Assembly (NCBI RefSeq): GCF_000714815.1
Contig: NZ_JMIH01000022.1
Location: forward strand, 186,001 to 250,000
DNA from: Anditalea andensis
Lineage (GTDB): Bacteria > Bacteroidota > Bacteroidia > Cytophagales > Cyclobacteriaceae
Length of the DNA: 64,000 nucleotides
Direction: 5' to 3'
Of this stretch, positions 8,499-17,221 are shown piece by piece. The notes below the pieces were generated by a model that was given only the letters and a program-made list of their open reading frames with translations, ran no database searches and had not been told where the DNA came from. Made by a program: the position numbers and the translations under genes. Positions within the stretch are counted from its first letter, which is position 1. The number at the start of each line of letters is the position of its first letter.

Positions 8499-9446
8499 TT
8501 AAAGAGAGAGTTGACCAATTTTTATTAATTCCATTGCGAATTTTTTAGGTTCTTGGCTCGGTATTTCATGGGTAGATTGATCAAACCATACTATATGCTT
8601 ATGACTGGCTTTTAGTTTATTATAATAATTTTGAGTCACTTTATAATTGGCCACTAAATCCTTGTCACTGAGGAAAAAATAAATAGGACAGCGTATTTCC
8701 GGTACTGATTCAGCTATATTCATATTAGATGCCTCTAAAAAAAGAGGCATCCATTTTTGAGACCATGTCCTGAACAATGATGGTGGAAACTGTTTATTGG
8801 TAACTTTTTTCTCGGAAAATGAAGCTGTCCATTTTCTAAGCTTATATAACTCTTCCCAAGAATTATATGGAATACTTATTTGGGAAAGGTCCTTTATAGC
8901 GTGAAAATTATTGGCATTTTGTGCTTTTTCTATAAGTATTCTCTTAGTCAATCTATCTGAACCACTGCCATGGATCATCGGGCTTACTGAGATATAAGCA
9001 TAAAGGAGTTCTGGATATTCATGAGCAAATTGATGCCCAAGGAACCCACCCCAGGAAAAGCCTACCAGGTAAAGTTTATCCTTTCCGAATTTTTTCAATA
9101 GATAGTCCACCACATCTTTGGTATCGTTATACATAAGTTCCAGCGATATAGGATCAGAATCATTTCCCCAGGCAGCAGTTATCCCAGTACCTCGCTGATC
9201 CCATTGGGCTATTATAAAATCATTTTTGAGATGCTTGATGAATTTTTTAGAATATGGTCTGGATGAAAAACCAGGTCCACCGTGTAAGAATAGTAGCAGC
9301 GGTTTAGTATCGTCATTTGATTGGGTACCAATCCATTGACCTATCCCTCCTATGTTTACTCCTTCGTGGGTTTTAATAGAATGCTGGGCATTAAGGCTAA
9401 TATTTATAAAGAGTAGCAAAAAAATTAAATAGCTTAATCTTATCAT
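8499..9446 (-). CDS. secreted alpha/beta hydrolase, proline iminopeptidase-like
   Basis: The 315-residue protein begins with a signal peptide ending near LNA-Q (residues 18-21), so it is exported. The oxyanion-hole motif HGGPG is at residues 55-59, WDQRGTG follows at 82-88, and the nucleophile is S131 in GFSWGG. A likely acid is the aspartate in LSDKDLV and the likely base the histidine in QSTHEIP. HGGPG together with DQRGTG is typical of peptidase family S33 (proline iminopeptidase), though related esterases share it. The gene is monocistronic and divergent from the DUF2520 gene. Confidence 0.82.
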   Translation of the reverse strand: MIRLSYLIFLLLFINISLNAQHSIKTHEGVNIGGIGQWIGTQSNDDTKPLLLFLHGGPGFSSRPYSKKFIKHLKNDFIIAQWDQRGTGITAAWGNDSDPISLELMYNDTKDVVDYLLKKFGKDKLYLVGFSWGGFLGHQFAHEYPELLYAYISVSPMIHGSGSDRLTKRILIEKAQNANNFHAIKDLSQISIPYNSWEELYKLRKWTASFSEKKVTNKQFPPSLFRTWSQKWMPLFLEASNMNIAESVPEIRCPIYFFLSDKDLVANYKVTQNYYNKLKASHKHIVWFDQSTHEIPSQEPKKFAMELIKIGQLSL

Positions 9447-9573
9447 GACTTACAGGTAATATCTATTGTTTCCTCATAAATTTAGATGTACCATCGATTA
9501 TATCTATACTTCAGAGAATCATTTTTTTAATTTGTGTAATTTAATAAATATAGTATTTATTTTGTTTTATTGT

Positions 9574-9586
9574 ACACACACACACA
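9574..9586. repeat. AC dinucleotide run
   Basis: A 13-base perfect AC repeat lies in the divergent spacer between the hydrolase and the DUF2520 gene, about 90 bp before the latter. It is short but stands out in this AT-rich gap. Confidence 0.5.
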
Positions 9587-9675
9587 TACAATATGATACA
9601 TAGTTATCTATGTATTCATTATTAAGATTTAAGCCGTCACTGAGGAAACTAAAAGGAAAATCCATAAATTCACCC

Positions 9676-10452
9676 ATGAATTTTAGCATAGCGATCATCG
9701 GTACAGGCAATGTGGCCTGGCACCTGATACCGGCGCTGGAGGATGCCGGACATACGATTACAGAAATTTATGGACGGGATATAGAGAAGGCAGAACAGCT
9801 TACAGGCCGGGTATATGAAGCCGAGGCTACAGATGACTTGGATTTTTCGGAAAGTAAGGCAGAGATATTTATATTGGCTGTAAGTGATACGGCTATCGTA
9901 GAATTGGCGGATGAGCTTATTTTGCCTGAAGACAGTATTCTCGTACATACTTCCGGGTCTGTATCACTGGAGATGTTGGGTTATAGTTCAGCCACCTATA
10001 CAGGCATCTTCTATCCGCTGCAGACATTCAGTAAAGGAAGGGAAATTGATTTTTCTGAAGTGCCCTTTTTATTGGAGTCCGATGATCAAACCACCCTGCA
10101 AAAACTCCAGAAGCTGGCCAAAAGCCTTTCTCCAATCCAGTATGTGGTAAAGTCAAAGGACAGGAAAGCCCTACATGTGGCAGCGGTCTTTGCGGGTAAT
10201 TTTACCAATCACATGATCCGTATAGCAGAAGAGATCATGAACAGGCAGGGACTTGATTTTGAAATGCTGAAGCCGCTGGTAATAGAAGCTGTCAGCAAAA
10301 GCCTGCAGCTTGGTGCAAAGAAAGCTCAGACGGGTCCTGCCATCCGGGAAGACTTTACTACCTTGGAAAATCACTACCAGTTTCTTAACTATAATGAATC
10401 TGTCGCTGAAATCTACAAATTGATCAGTCAGGATATAATTGATTCGCAGTAA
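9676..10452 (+). CDS. Rossmann-like / DUF2520 domain protein
   Basis: The 258-residue protein starts with a dinucleotide-binding fold whose GTGNVAWHL motif is at residues 8-16. A helical C-terminal DUF2520 domain follows (from about residue 120; AGNFTNHM is a typical patch). The architecture resembles ketopantoate and pyrroline-5-carboxylate reductases, so it is probably an NAD(P)-dependent oxidoreductase of unknown substrate. The frame is open from 9610, but the first 22 codons are not family-like and MNFSIAIIGTGN at 9676 is the natural start. Confidence 0.85.
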   Translation: MNFSIAIIGTGNVAWHLIPALEDAGHTITEIYGRDIEKAEQLTGRVYEAEATDDLDFSESKAEIFILAVSDTAIVELADELILPEDSILVHTSGSVSLEMLGYSSATYTGIFYPLQTFSKGREIDFSEVPFLLESDDQTTLQKLQKLAKSLSPIQYVVKSKDRKALHVAAVFAGNFTNHMIRIAEEIMNRQGLDFEMLKPLVIEAVSKSLQLGAKKAQTGPAIREDFTTLENHYQFLNYNESVAEIYKLISQDIIDSQ

Positions 10453-10613
10453 TGATTTTATAAATGTCTGACATGGTCACAGACCTTTTCTTTAGTAATT
10501 TTATCTTTCAGATATCGGGAATTCCTGTTCGATAATATTTCTTTGGATTTAAAGGATGCTTTTCTGTTCTTATCAGTTATAATTTTGTATAGCTGAATGA
10601 TTATCTTTATAGT

Positions 10614-11213
10614 ATGGAAGAGGTGAATAATAATATGGAAGAGCCTTTATCAGAATATGGTCGCTATACTTATGCAGACTACCTAAGCTGGCAGATGGAG
10701 GAAATGGTAGAACTGATCAAAGGTAAAATTTTTAGACAGGCAGCAGCTCCGAGGGTAAACCATCAAAGGGTATCCGGGATAGTTTTTACTTCACTATTTA
10801 ATTTTTTAAATGGCAAAAAATGTGAAGTTTTTGCAGCTCCATTTGACGTAAGGCTACCGGTCAAATCCAAAAAACATGATGATATTGATACAGTAGTCCA
10901 GCCGGATATCTGCGTGATATGTGATCCTGGAAAGCTGGACGAACTAGGCTGTGTGGGGGCACCAGATTTGGTGGTAGAGATTCTTTCTCCCGGAAATAAC
11001 AGTAAGGAGCTGTTAAACAAGTATGAAGTTTACGAGGAGGCCGGTGTAAGGGAATATTGGGTTATCCAACCAAGTGAGCATACACTTTTGGTTTATACTT
11101 TGGTAAACGGTAAATTTTCACCCTCAAGGCTTTTTACACATGGTGATATTGTAAGATCAGATGTGATCAAGGGTTTTTCTATGGATTTGGAAGAAGTTTT
11201 TAAGGATGTATAA
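10614..11213 (+). CDS. Uma2 family endonuclease-like protein (copy 1)
   Basis: This 199-residue protein belongs to the Uma2/DUF820 family of the PD-(D/E)XK nuclease superfamily. Visible family signatures are APFDVRLP, VVQPDICVICD, GAPDLVVEILSPGN and EYWVIQP. The conserved D and E of these strands form the predicted metal site. Cellular function is unknown. A closely related copy is encoded 2.7 kb away on the opposite strand (13939-14550). A weak promoter-like TATCTTTA sits just upstream of the ATG at 10614. Confidence 0.85.
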   Translation: MEEVNNNMEEPLSEYGRYTYADYLSWQMEEMVELIKGKIFRQAAAPRVNHQRVSGIVFTSLFNFLNGKKCEVFAAPFDVRLPVKSKKHDDIDTVVQPDICVICDPGKLDELGCVGAPDLVVEILSPGNNSKELLNKYEVYEEAGVREYWVIQPSEHTLLVYTLVNGKFSPSRLFTHGDIVRSDVIKGFSMDLEEVFKDV

Positions 11214-11271
11214 GTTTTAGATTTCTAAAAATTATGAGATTGAAGACAACATAACCTTACTAAGCAGTCTT

Positions 11272-12305
11272 CTAGATATTTAGGACCCATTCTAATATTT
11301 TGCTCAAAGCATTATCATCTATATTGTAAATATCAGGCTTGTGTTCACTGAATTTTTTAGGAGTAAGCATATGGTATAATCCATCAACTACCTGCACGTC
11401 AATTTTTTTATTGCCCATTTTGGAGAGCAATTCCGTATTACTTATAGGATCTACAAGTTCATCTAGGGCTCCGATGATGTATAACACCGGTATATTGATA
11501 TTCTTGTACGTGGCCTCATAATCTTTTTTTAGTAAAGAGATGAACAGAGTATATGATATATAGGACTTATAATCTTTCCTTTTTATATTCAATAGTTTGG
11601 CTTGCTGATCAATTATTTTTTTTATTTCCTGATTTTTAAGATTTTTATTGGATTGGACTACTTCATTAACTAGATCAATGAATTCGCCCTTTTTCTTGTG
11701 CTCCATTTTTAATGTTTCAAAAAATGGAAGATTTGGATCACTCACATATTGGTATTTAACCATTTCAAAGGGTTTAACAGGCTTTGCCCATTGAATCATA
11801 AAATCTAACTCTGCCCCCTGAATAAAGGCTTCAATAGAAGCAAGCCCTCCTTCACTATGACCTATTACCCCAATTTGTTTTCCTATCAATACGTCATTTC
11901 TTCGTAGGTTAGATATACAGAAATATAGATCATTATATTTTCTAATCTCTGAAAAAATGTAAAGATTGATATAATTACCACCGGACTTTCCCACACCTCT
12001 CTCATCGTATCTGTATACGGCTATATTATTTTGTAATAAGCTATCGACAAGTTTATAATGGGTATTTCTTCCATCCTTTCCTGTCTCTGGAATAACCACT
12101 ACAACTTTTTTAAAATCAGATTTTGGTGTAATTAGGTTTCCTGATAAGGTAAATTTTCTTCTTCGTTATCAAATTCAATATCAATCAAATTGTACTTTTC
12201 TGGATTAGCCACCTCCCTTTCATGGCTAGGAATGTTTTAGGAAAAGCATGTTACTGAAAGAAATAGTAAGCATATACCAAAAGCCCTATGAAAAATTTTA
12301 TGCAT
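11272..12305 (-). pseudogene. broken alpha/beta hydrolase lipoprotein gene
   Basis: A lipoprotein signal peptide is readable from an ATG at 12305 (MHKIFHR..., lipobox-like LSVTC) but stops at a TAA at 12239-12237 after 22 codons. The same frame continues past the stop with plausible sequence (NIPSHEREVANPEKY) to about 12160. There the reading must shift by one base, within an A-rich GAAGAAGAAAATTT tract, to continue as FTLSGNLITPK. From about 12150 the frame is open to 11272 and encodes a hydrolase: VIPETGKDG, YDERGVGKS and the nucleophile elbow GHSEGG, with an acid near GALDELVDP and a histidine in DGLYHML. One stop plus one frameshift indicate an inactivated gene; a truncated product from an internal GTG at 12099 cannot be excluded. 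Confidence 0.75.
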
Positions 12306-12536
12306 ATTTTGCGATAATTTATTAACAGGTAAGAAAAGTAATTATAGTTAAAATTTTATTCTTTTAGGCGACTTTTAACAATAATTAGGATTTTACAAAA
12401 TTTTACTTTGAAATAGAGCAGGAATAGTTTTAATGAAAATAAATCTTTAAACAAACCTTAAAAAAATCACAATTTTATAATAAATGAAGGGTCTTATTAT
12501 ATGAGAAACAATAAGATGGAAACTTACTTATATTTC

Positions 12537-12574
12537 TTTTTTGTCTAAAATCGAATTTCATACCCACTTCTTTG
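12537..12574 (+). promoter_or_regulatory. probable promoter of the UbiA gene
   Basis: A TTTTTTG at 12537-12543 is followed 23 bp later by CTTCTTTG at 12567-12574, an imperfect TAnnTTTG box. The TTG at 12572, a possible in-frame start, is part of this box. Confidence 0.4.
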
Positions 12575-12586
12575 TATTTTCACCGG

Positions 12587-13459
12587 ATGATAGCTCAGCG
12601 CAAAACCAAACGAATCTCTTTAGAAGCTTTCCTGAAAATAATCAGGCCTGCCAATCTATTGATCGTGGCTTTGGCTCAGTTGATGACATCCCATTTTTTG
12701 ATCGAAACCACTCCCCAGGGTGTGCCTGTGCTGCAGGATTATAACCTCTATCTGATCATTTTATCTACAGTAATTTTGACTGCATCGGGGTATATGATCA
12801 ATGACTACTATGATGTCAAGATCGACTATGTCAACCGTCCCCATGAAGTGGTGGTGGGCAAAGGCCTTAGGCGCCGTATGGTGATGATCCTTCATACATC
12901 CTTTAATTTTATCGGAATAGTCCTCGGTTTGGCAGTAAGTCCGAGGATAGCAGTCATTAATTTTATCGCTGCATTTGTTCTTTGGCTTTATAGCAATACC
13001 CTGAAGCGGCAACCCTTTATCGGTAATCTTACCGTAGCTTTATTGGGTGGCCTCGCCATCTGGATTATCGGCTATTACTATCAGACCACCCAGCTGTATG
13101 TGGTGACCTATGCTATATTTGCATTCTTCATCAACCTGATCCGTGAGATCATCAAGGATATAGAGGATAGGCAGGGAGACAGGAAGCATGGCTGCAGGAC
13201 GCTTCCAATAGTGATTGGGTTTAGGTCTACCAAAAAGGTGATTTTTGCCATAGCGGGATTATTTGTCCTATCCATCATGGTCGTGACGGTAAGGGTGGGC
13301 AGCGAACTCCTGTTTATATATTTTGGCGGGCTGAGCATCCTGTTCTTTTATTTTATGTACCGCATCTATCAGGCAGACAGAAAAAACCACTTTACCCAGC
13401 TAAGTAGGTTGGCTAAGATCCTTATGCTGACTGGGATTTTGAGTATGGCTTTTTTGTAG
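12587..13459 (+). CDS. UbiA family prenyltransferase
   Basis: This integral membrane enzyme of about 290 residues and eight to nine helices transfers a polyprenyl group to an acceptor. Both Mg2+-diphosphate motifs are present: NDYYDVKIDYVNRP (NDxxDxxxD) near residue 73 and DIEDRQGD near residue 192. Bacteroidetes members of this branch are usually named geranylgeranylglycerol-phosphate geranylgeranyltransferase. The real substrate (quinone ring, glycerol phosphate or other) cannot be told from sequence. ATG 12587 is chosen over TTG 12572 because the latter lies in a promoter-like box. The gene is not in an obvious operon. Confidence 0.85.
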   Translation: MIAQRKTKRISLEAFLKIIRPANLLIVALAQLMTSHFLIETTPQGVPVLQDYNLYLIILSTVILTASGYMINDYYDVKIDYVNRPHEVVVGKGLRRRMVMILHTSFNFIGIVLGLAVSPRIAVINFIAAFVLWLYSNTLKRQPFIGNLTVALLGGLAIWIIGYYYQTTQLYVVTYAIFAFFINLIREIIKDIEDRQGDRKHGCRTLPIVIGFRSTKKVIFAIAGLFVLSIMVVTVRVGSELLFIYFGGLSILFFYFMYRIYQADRKNHFTQLSRLAKILMLTGILSMAFL

Positions 13460-13511
13460 GAGTAAACTTTTTTATAAAGTTCTTGTAATTATAATAGAAT
13501 CTTAATCACTT

Positions 13512-13763
13512 ATGAAAAAGGTAAATTATATTGACTTTAAATCTAACATGAATGTTTATCTGGATAAGATCACAGAGGAAAAGGAAACAATTATATTGGA
13601 TAGGGGTGATGGGAAAAGGGCAGTGATACTTTCCGAAAAAGAATATAATTCAATCATGGAAACACTTCACCTTTTGGGATCTAAGGCAAATGCTAAAAGG
13701 TTGTTTGAATCTATTGATCAAATAAATAAAGGTAAATTTAAACAAGGAGATTTATTAGTCTAA
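13512..13763 (+). CDS. orphan Phd/YefM-type antitoxin
   Basis: The 83-residue protein resembles type II antitoxins of the Phd/YefM family. It has an N-terminal DNA-binding strand and helix (KKVNYIDFKSNMNVYLDKI), then DRGDGKRAVILSEKEYNSIMETLHLL, the family core, and a charged C-terminal tail that would wrap a toxin. No Txe/YoeB-like or other toxin frame is found in the 175 bp downstream before the opposing Uma2 gene. It is thus either an orphan regulator or the relic of a lost pair. It begins 52 bp after the UbiA gene. Confidence 0.8.
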   Translation: MKKVNYIDFKSNMNVYLDKITEEKETIILDRGDGKRAVILSEKEYNSIMETLHLLGSKANAKRLFESIDQINKGKFKQGDLLV

Positions 13764-13828
13764 TACCGTCAAGCCTTTTCCGGTTGGTAATAGAATGATA
13801 GTTATTTAAGGGTGAAAGCAAAAATATT

Positions 13829-13905
13829 ACCCTTCTGGGGTTTCATAACTATATATTTAAATTATCTATAAATATGACATCCCTCTGGGATTTTGATAAT
13901 GGTAT
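13829..13905. repeat. two imperfect copies of a CCCTCTGGG motif
   Basis: CCCTTCTGGGGTTTCATAAC at 13830-13849 and CCCTCTGGGATTTTGATAAT at 13881-13900 are related direct copies in the short gap between the antitoxin and the second Uma2 gene. They look like part of a dispersed intergenic repeat; this cannot be tested inside one window. Confidence 0.35.
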
Positions 13906-13938
13906 ATCTGGCTGATAAAAATAACAACAATGGAAAAT

Positions 13939-14550
13939 TCACCCCTCCAAATTCCCAAAAATATCACCCAGATCTATTTCTAACCCCTCAATTGTGGTAG
14001 AAGAGAATTTCATCCCCGTAGTGAATAATCTGGAGGGAATATATTTACCATCAGCAAGGGTGTAAACAAGCAATGTCTGTTCTGAAGGATGGATGATCCA
14101 ATACTCTTTCACTCCGCTTTCTTGATATACCTCATATTTGTAGATAAGCTCTTTTTGGTTGTTTCCTGGGGAGAGGATTTCAATGATCAGGTCTGGAGCC
14201 CCTTTGCAACCCATTTCGTCTAACTTATGTGAATCGCATACCACACAGATATCGGGCTGAACTACGGTAAAGATGTCTTCATTTTTAGAGGATACAGAGG
14301 GCAGCCTGACATCAAATGGAGCGATATATACCTTACATGGTTTGTCATCTAAAAAATCCGCGATTTTTCTGGCCAGCTTGAGCGCTACTTCCTGATGAAT
14401 CCGTCTAGGCGCAGCGGCAGCTTGGCGAAAGATTTTCCCCTTGATCAGTTCCACCATTTCATCCAGATCCCAAGTTAGATAATCTGCATAGGAAAAGGTG
14501 CCATAGGATGCCTGAGGGTCATTAAGAATATTCTTCTCCTCGCTTTTCAT
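13939..14550 (-). CDS. Uma2 family endonuclease-like protein (copy 2)
   Basis: This 203-residue Uma2/DUF820 protein is closely related to copy 1. Shared blocks include EMVELIKGKIFRQAAA, APFDVRLP, VVQPDICV and EILSPGNN. The predicted PD-(D/E)XK metal site residues are retained, so both copies may be active. The gene is on the opposite strand to copy 1, and the pair brackets the hydrolase pseudogene, the UbiA gene and the orphan antitoxin. Function in the cell is unknown; members often occur in many copies per genome. Confidence 0.85.
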   Translation of the reverse strand: MKSEEKNILNDPQASYGTFSYADYLTWDLDEMVELIKGKIFRQAAAAPRRIHQEVALKLARKIADFLDDKPCKVYIAPFDVRLPSVSSKNEDIFTVVQPDICVVCDSHKLDEMGCKGAPDLIIEILSPGNNQKELIYKYEVYQESGVKEYWIIHPSEQTLLVYTLADGKYIPSRLFTTGMKFSSTTIEGLEIDLGDIFGNLEG

Positions 14551-14672
14551 ATACCCAATTTACCAAATATTACTAGCAATTTAAATTACACTGAACAATA
14601 TAATTGTCATGAAGTTAATAATGAAAACTTGTATGACTAGGATTTAAATTATTAACCTCCCTACTTTTTCAT

Positions 14673-14680
14673 TAAATTTG
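14673..14680 (+). promoter_or_regulatory. -7 promoter box of purN
   Basis: TAAATTTG fits TAnnTTTG and lies 26 bp before the TTG start at 14707. No clear -33 TTG is visible at the expected distance. Confidence 0.45.
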
Positions 14681-14706
14681 CCTTCCATCTAAACCGATCA
14701 CCAGAC

Positions 14707-15264
14707 TTGAAAAATATAGCCATACTTGCCTCCGGCAGCGGGACCAATGCCGAAAACATCATCCAATACTTTGAAAATTCAACCAAGGCCAAAGTGGCAT
14801 TGGTAGCCTCAAATAGGCAAGATGCCTACGTTCTCGAGAGGGCAAAAAACCATAATGTTCCCAATTTCTCCTTTTCGAAATCGGACCTGGAAGAAGGTAA
14901 ACTGGCCCATCAGCTGGAGGATATGCAGATAGACCTCATCGTATTGGCTGGGTTTCTCCTCAAAATACCTGATGCTCTGATCAAAGCATTTCCTGACCGG
15001 ATCATCAACATTCATCCCGCCTTACTGCCAAAGCATGGAGGCAAAGGTATGTACGGAAGCAGGGTACATGAAGCTGTCAAATCAAAAGGTGATGTTCTAA
15101 CTGGGATTACCATTCATTATGTGAATGAAGTATATGATGAGGGCAGGATCATCTTTCAGGAAAGCGTGGAGATAGACCAGCGGGATACCGCTGAAACCAT
15201 AGCGGGCAAGGTACAGGTCCTCGAACACAAATATTTCCCAAAAGTGATCGAAAGCCTGCTTTAA
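14707..15264 (+). CDS. purN: phosphoribosylglycinamide formyltransferase
   Basis: PurN transfers a formyl group from 10-formyl-tetrahydrofolate to GAR, the third step of purine synthesis. The 185-residue protein has the family length. It shows ASGSGTNAE near the N-terminus and the catalytic region INIHPALLPKHGGKGMYG, with the active-site histidine in HPALLP. The catalytic aspartate is in YDEGRIIFQ. The start is TTG at 14707, since no ATG occurs before the conserved ILASGSG strand. purH follows on the same strand after a 214-bp gap holding an inverted-repeat element. Confidence 0.95.
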   Translation: MKNIAILASGSGTNAENIIQYFENSTKAKVALVASNRQDAYVLERAKNHNVPNFSFSKSDLEEGKLAHQLEDMQIDLIVLAGFLLKIPDALIKAFPDRIINIHPALLPKHGGKGMYGSRVHEAVKSKGDVLTGITIHYVNEVYDEGRIIFQESVEIDQRDTAETIAGKVQVLEHKYFPKVIESLL

Positions 15265-15278
15265 TAAGCTGTTTTTCT

Positions 15279-15286
15279 TACCTTTG
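15279..15286 (+). promoter_or_regulatory. -7-like box between purN and purH
   Basis: TACCTTTG matches TAnnTTTG but lies about 190 bp before purH and just outside the inverted-repeat element. It could drive purH with a long leader; no -33 element is seen. Confidence 0.3.
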
Positions 15287-15300
15287 CACCTTAGAAAAAA

Positions 15301-15462
15301 TAACCACATAGTACACAGTGGTCAACGAATTAAAATATCTGATCGCATGATTTTAGAAGGGTTATTTTATAAAATTTTATTTAATCAATTGACATTAATA
15401 ACACCGCTAAAAAGACAGCATACAACTTAGAATAGCAAATTGCTCTGTGTTCTCTGCGGTTA
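15301..15462. repeat. MITE-like element with 21-bp imperfect terminal inverted repeats
   Basis: TAACCACATAGTACACAGTG at 15301 and the reverse complement of 15442-15462 (TAACCGCAGAGAACACAGAG) match at 16 of 21 positions. They enclose about 120 bp of non-coding AT-rich DNA. Ends of the AACC(A/G)CA...ACACAG type are known as dispersed short repeats in many bacterial genomes. No coding capacity and no clear target duplication is visible. Confidence 0.45.
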
Positions 15463-15478
15463 AAAAAAAACCATCCCC

Positions 15479-17005
15479 ATGGCTATCAAAAAAATTCAAT
15501 CTGCTTTAATCTCTGTTTATTATAAAGACAACCTCGAACCCATCATTGCTTTGCTTAAGCAGCATGGTGTAAAGATTTATTCCACGGGTGGAACGCAGGA
15601 TTTTATAGAAAAGCAAGGTGCGGAAGTGACCGCTGTAGAAGACCTCACCGGCTACCCATCTATTTTTGGAGGTAGGGTAAAAACCTTACACCCTACAGTT
15701 TTTGGTGGGATACTCCATAGAAGGGATCATACCGGTGACCAGGATCAGGCTATAGAGTTTAAGATCCCACCTATAGATCTTGTAATTGTAGATCTTTACC
15801 CTTTTGAAGAGACAGTGGCTCTTGGCGCTTCGGAAGAAGATATCATTGAAAAAATCGATATAGGGGGGATTTCCCTGATCAGGGCAGCTGCCAAAAATTT
15901 TAAAGATGTTACCATCATCGCTTCCAAAAACCAGTACAGCGACCTGGAAGAGAAGCTGAAAGCTAATGATGGGGGTACGTCCATCGAAGATAGAAAATAT
16001 TTTGCTGCCCAGGCTTTTCAGGTATCCTCAAATTATGATACACATATCTTCAACTATTTCAATCAGACGCAGGAACTTCCTGCTCTCAAGATCAGCGAAA
16101 CTTCTGCCAAAGCCCTTCGCTATGGCGAAAACCCTCATCAGAATGCCTATTTTTACGGTAAACTTGAAGATCTGTTTGAACAGCTGAATGGGAAAGAGCT
16201 ATCTTATAACAATCTGGTAGATGTAGATGCCGCGGTTGCATTGATCGCGGAGTTTGAAGGAGAGACCGCTTTTGCTATCCTGAAGCATACCAATGCATGT
16301 GGGGTGGCAACGGGCTCTACTGTAAAGGAAGCTTATCAGAAATCTTTTGAAGCTGATACCCTATCTGCTTTTGGTGGGGTTTTGATTACCAATAAAACAG
16401 TGGATGTAGAAGCTGCGCAGGAGATGAACAGTCTCTTCTTTGAAGTTTTGATCGCTCCAAGTTTTGATGATGCTGCACTTGATCTGTTGAAAGGCAAGAA
16501 AAACCGGATCTTGCTCCAGCAGAAAATCCAGATAGAAGGCACCAAGCAAGTAAAAACCTTACTGAATGGCTATATCGAGCAGGACAAAGATCTTAAAACA
16601 GAGACCAAGGATGACTTTAAAGTAGTCACTAAAATAGCCCCTACTGAAGCTGAAAAGGATGCTTTGGTTTTTGCTGCCAAAATCTGTAAGCATACCAAAT
16701 CCAACACAATTATCCTGAGCAACAGTAACCAATTGTTTGCAAGTGGCGTTGGCCAGACTTCCAGAGTTGATGCATTGAAGCAGGCCATTGCTAAAGCCAA
16801 AGAATTTAATTTTGACTTAAATGGAGCGGTTATGGCATCAGATGCCTTCTTCCCCTTCCCTGACTGTGTAGAGATTGCCTCTAAGGAAGGGATATCAGCT
16901 GTGGTGCAACCAGGAGGCTCCATCAAAGACCAAGACAGCATCGATTTCTGCGACCAGGCAGGTATGAGTATGGTGCTGACAGGAGTGAGGCATTTTAAGC
17001 ATTAG
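15479..17005 (+). CDS. purH: bifunctional AICAR transformylase / IMP cyclohydrolase
   Basis: PurH performs the last two steps of IMP synthesis. The 508-residue protein has an N-terminal cyclohydrolase (MGS-like) domain with STGGT and the GRVKTLHP patch near residue 65. The C-terminal transformylase carries LRYGENPHQNAYFYG and the catalytic ILKHTNACGVATG. Length and both domains are complete. A good terminator follows (17061-17089). Transcription may come from purN or from the box at 15279. Confidence 0.97.
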   Translation: MAIKKIQSALISVYYKDNLEPIIALLKQHGVKIYSTGGTQDFIEKQGAEVTAVEDLTGYPSIFGGRVKTLHPTVFGGILHRRDHTGDQDQAIEFKIPPIDLVIVDLYPFEETVALGASEEDIIEKIDIGGISLIRAAAKNFKDVTIIASKNQYSDLEEKLKANDGGTSIEDRKYFAAQAFQVSSNYDTHIFNYFNQTQELPALKISETSAKALRYGENPHQNAYFYGKLEDLFEQLNGKELSYNNLVDVDAAVALIAEFEGETAFAILKHTNACGVATGSTVKEAYQKSFEADTLSAFGGVLITNKTVDVEAAQEMNSLFFEVLIAPSFDDAALDLLKGKKNRILLQQKIQIEGTKQVKTLLNGYIEQDKDLKTETKDDFKVVTKIAPTEAEKDALVFAAKICKHTKSNTIILSNSNQLFASGVGQTSRVDALKQAIAKAKEFNFDLNGAVMASDAFFPFPDCVEIASKEGISAVVQPGGSIKDQDSIDFCDQAGMSMVLTGVRHFKH

Positions 17006-17060
17006 GAAAAGATTGGACGGAAACTTAAGACCGAATTATAAACTTTAACATGAATATTGA

Positions 17061-17089
17061 AGCACCTGGGATACTGGGTGCTTTTTTTT
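17061..17089 (+). terminator. rho-independent terminator after purH
   Basis: AGCACC at 17061-17066 pairs with GGTGCT at 17077-17082, with an A-T extension, and is followed by an eight-base T run. Confidence 0.75.
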
Positions 17090-17167
17090 AGTGTCAAGAT
17101 ACTAGCGAGCACCAAATGCGAAGAAAATAGCGCCTCTTAAGATTCAAACCTCTTCGCTATAAAAATT

Positions 17168-17208
17168 AATAAAAAAAGCCAAAGCTTCCGCTAAGGCCTT
17201 TTTTATAT
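17168..17208 (-). terminator. possible terminator after lspA
   Basis: Read on the minus strand, GGCC...GGC with a GCGGAAGC turn is followed by a run of seven T. The stem is imperfect, but the position just after the lspA stop is right. Confidence 0.4.
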
Positions 17209-17221
17209 CTTAAATCCTATA

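Noticed and set aside
17006-17221. Possible small RNA between purH and lspA
   Set aside because: The two hairpins are explained as terminators of the converging genes.
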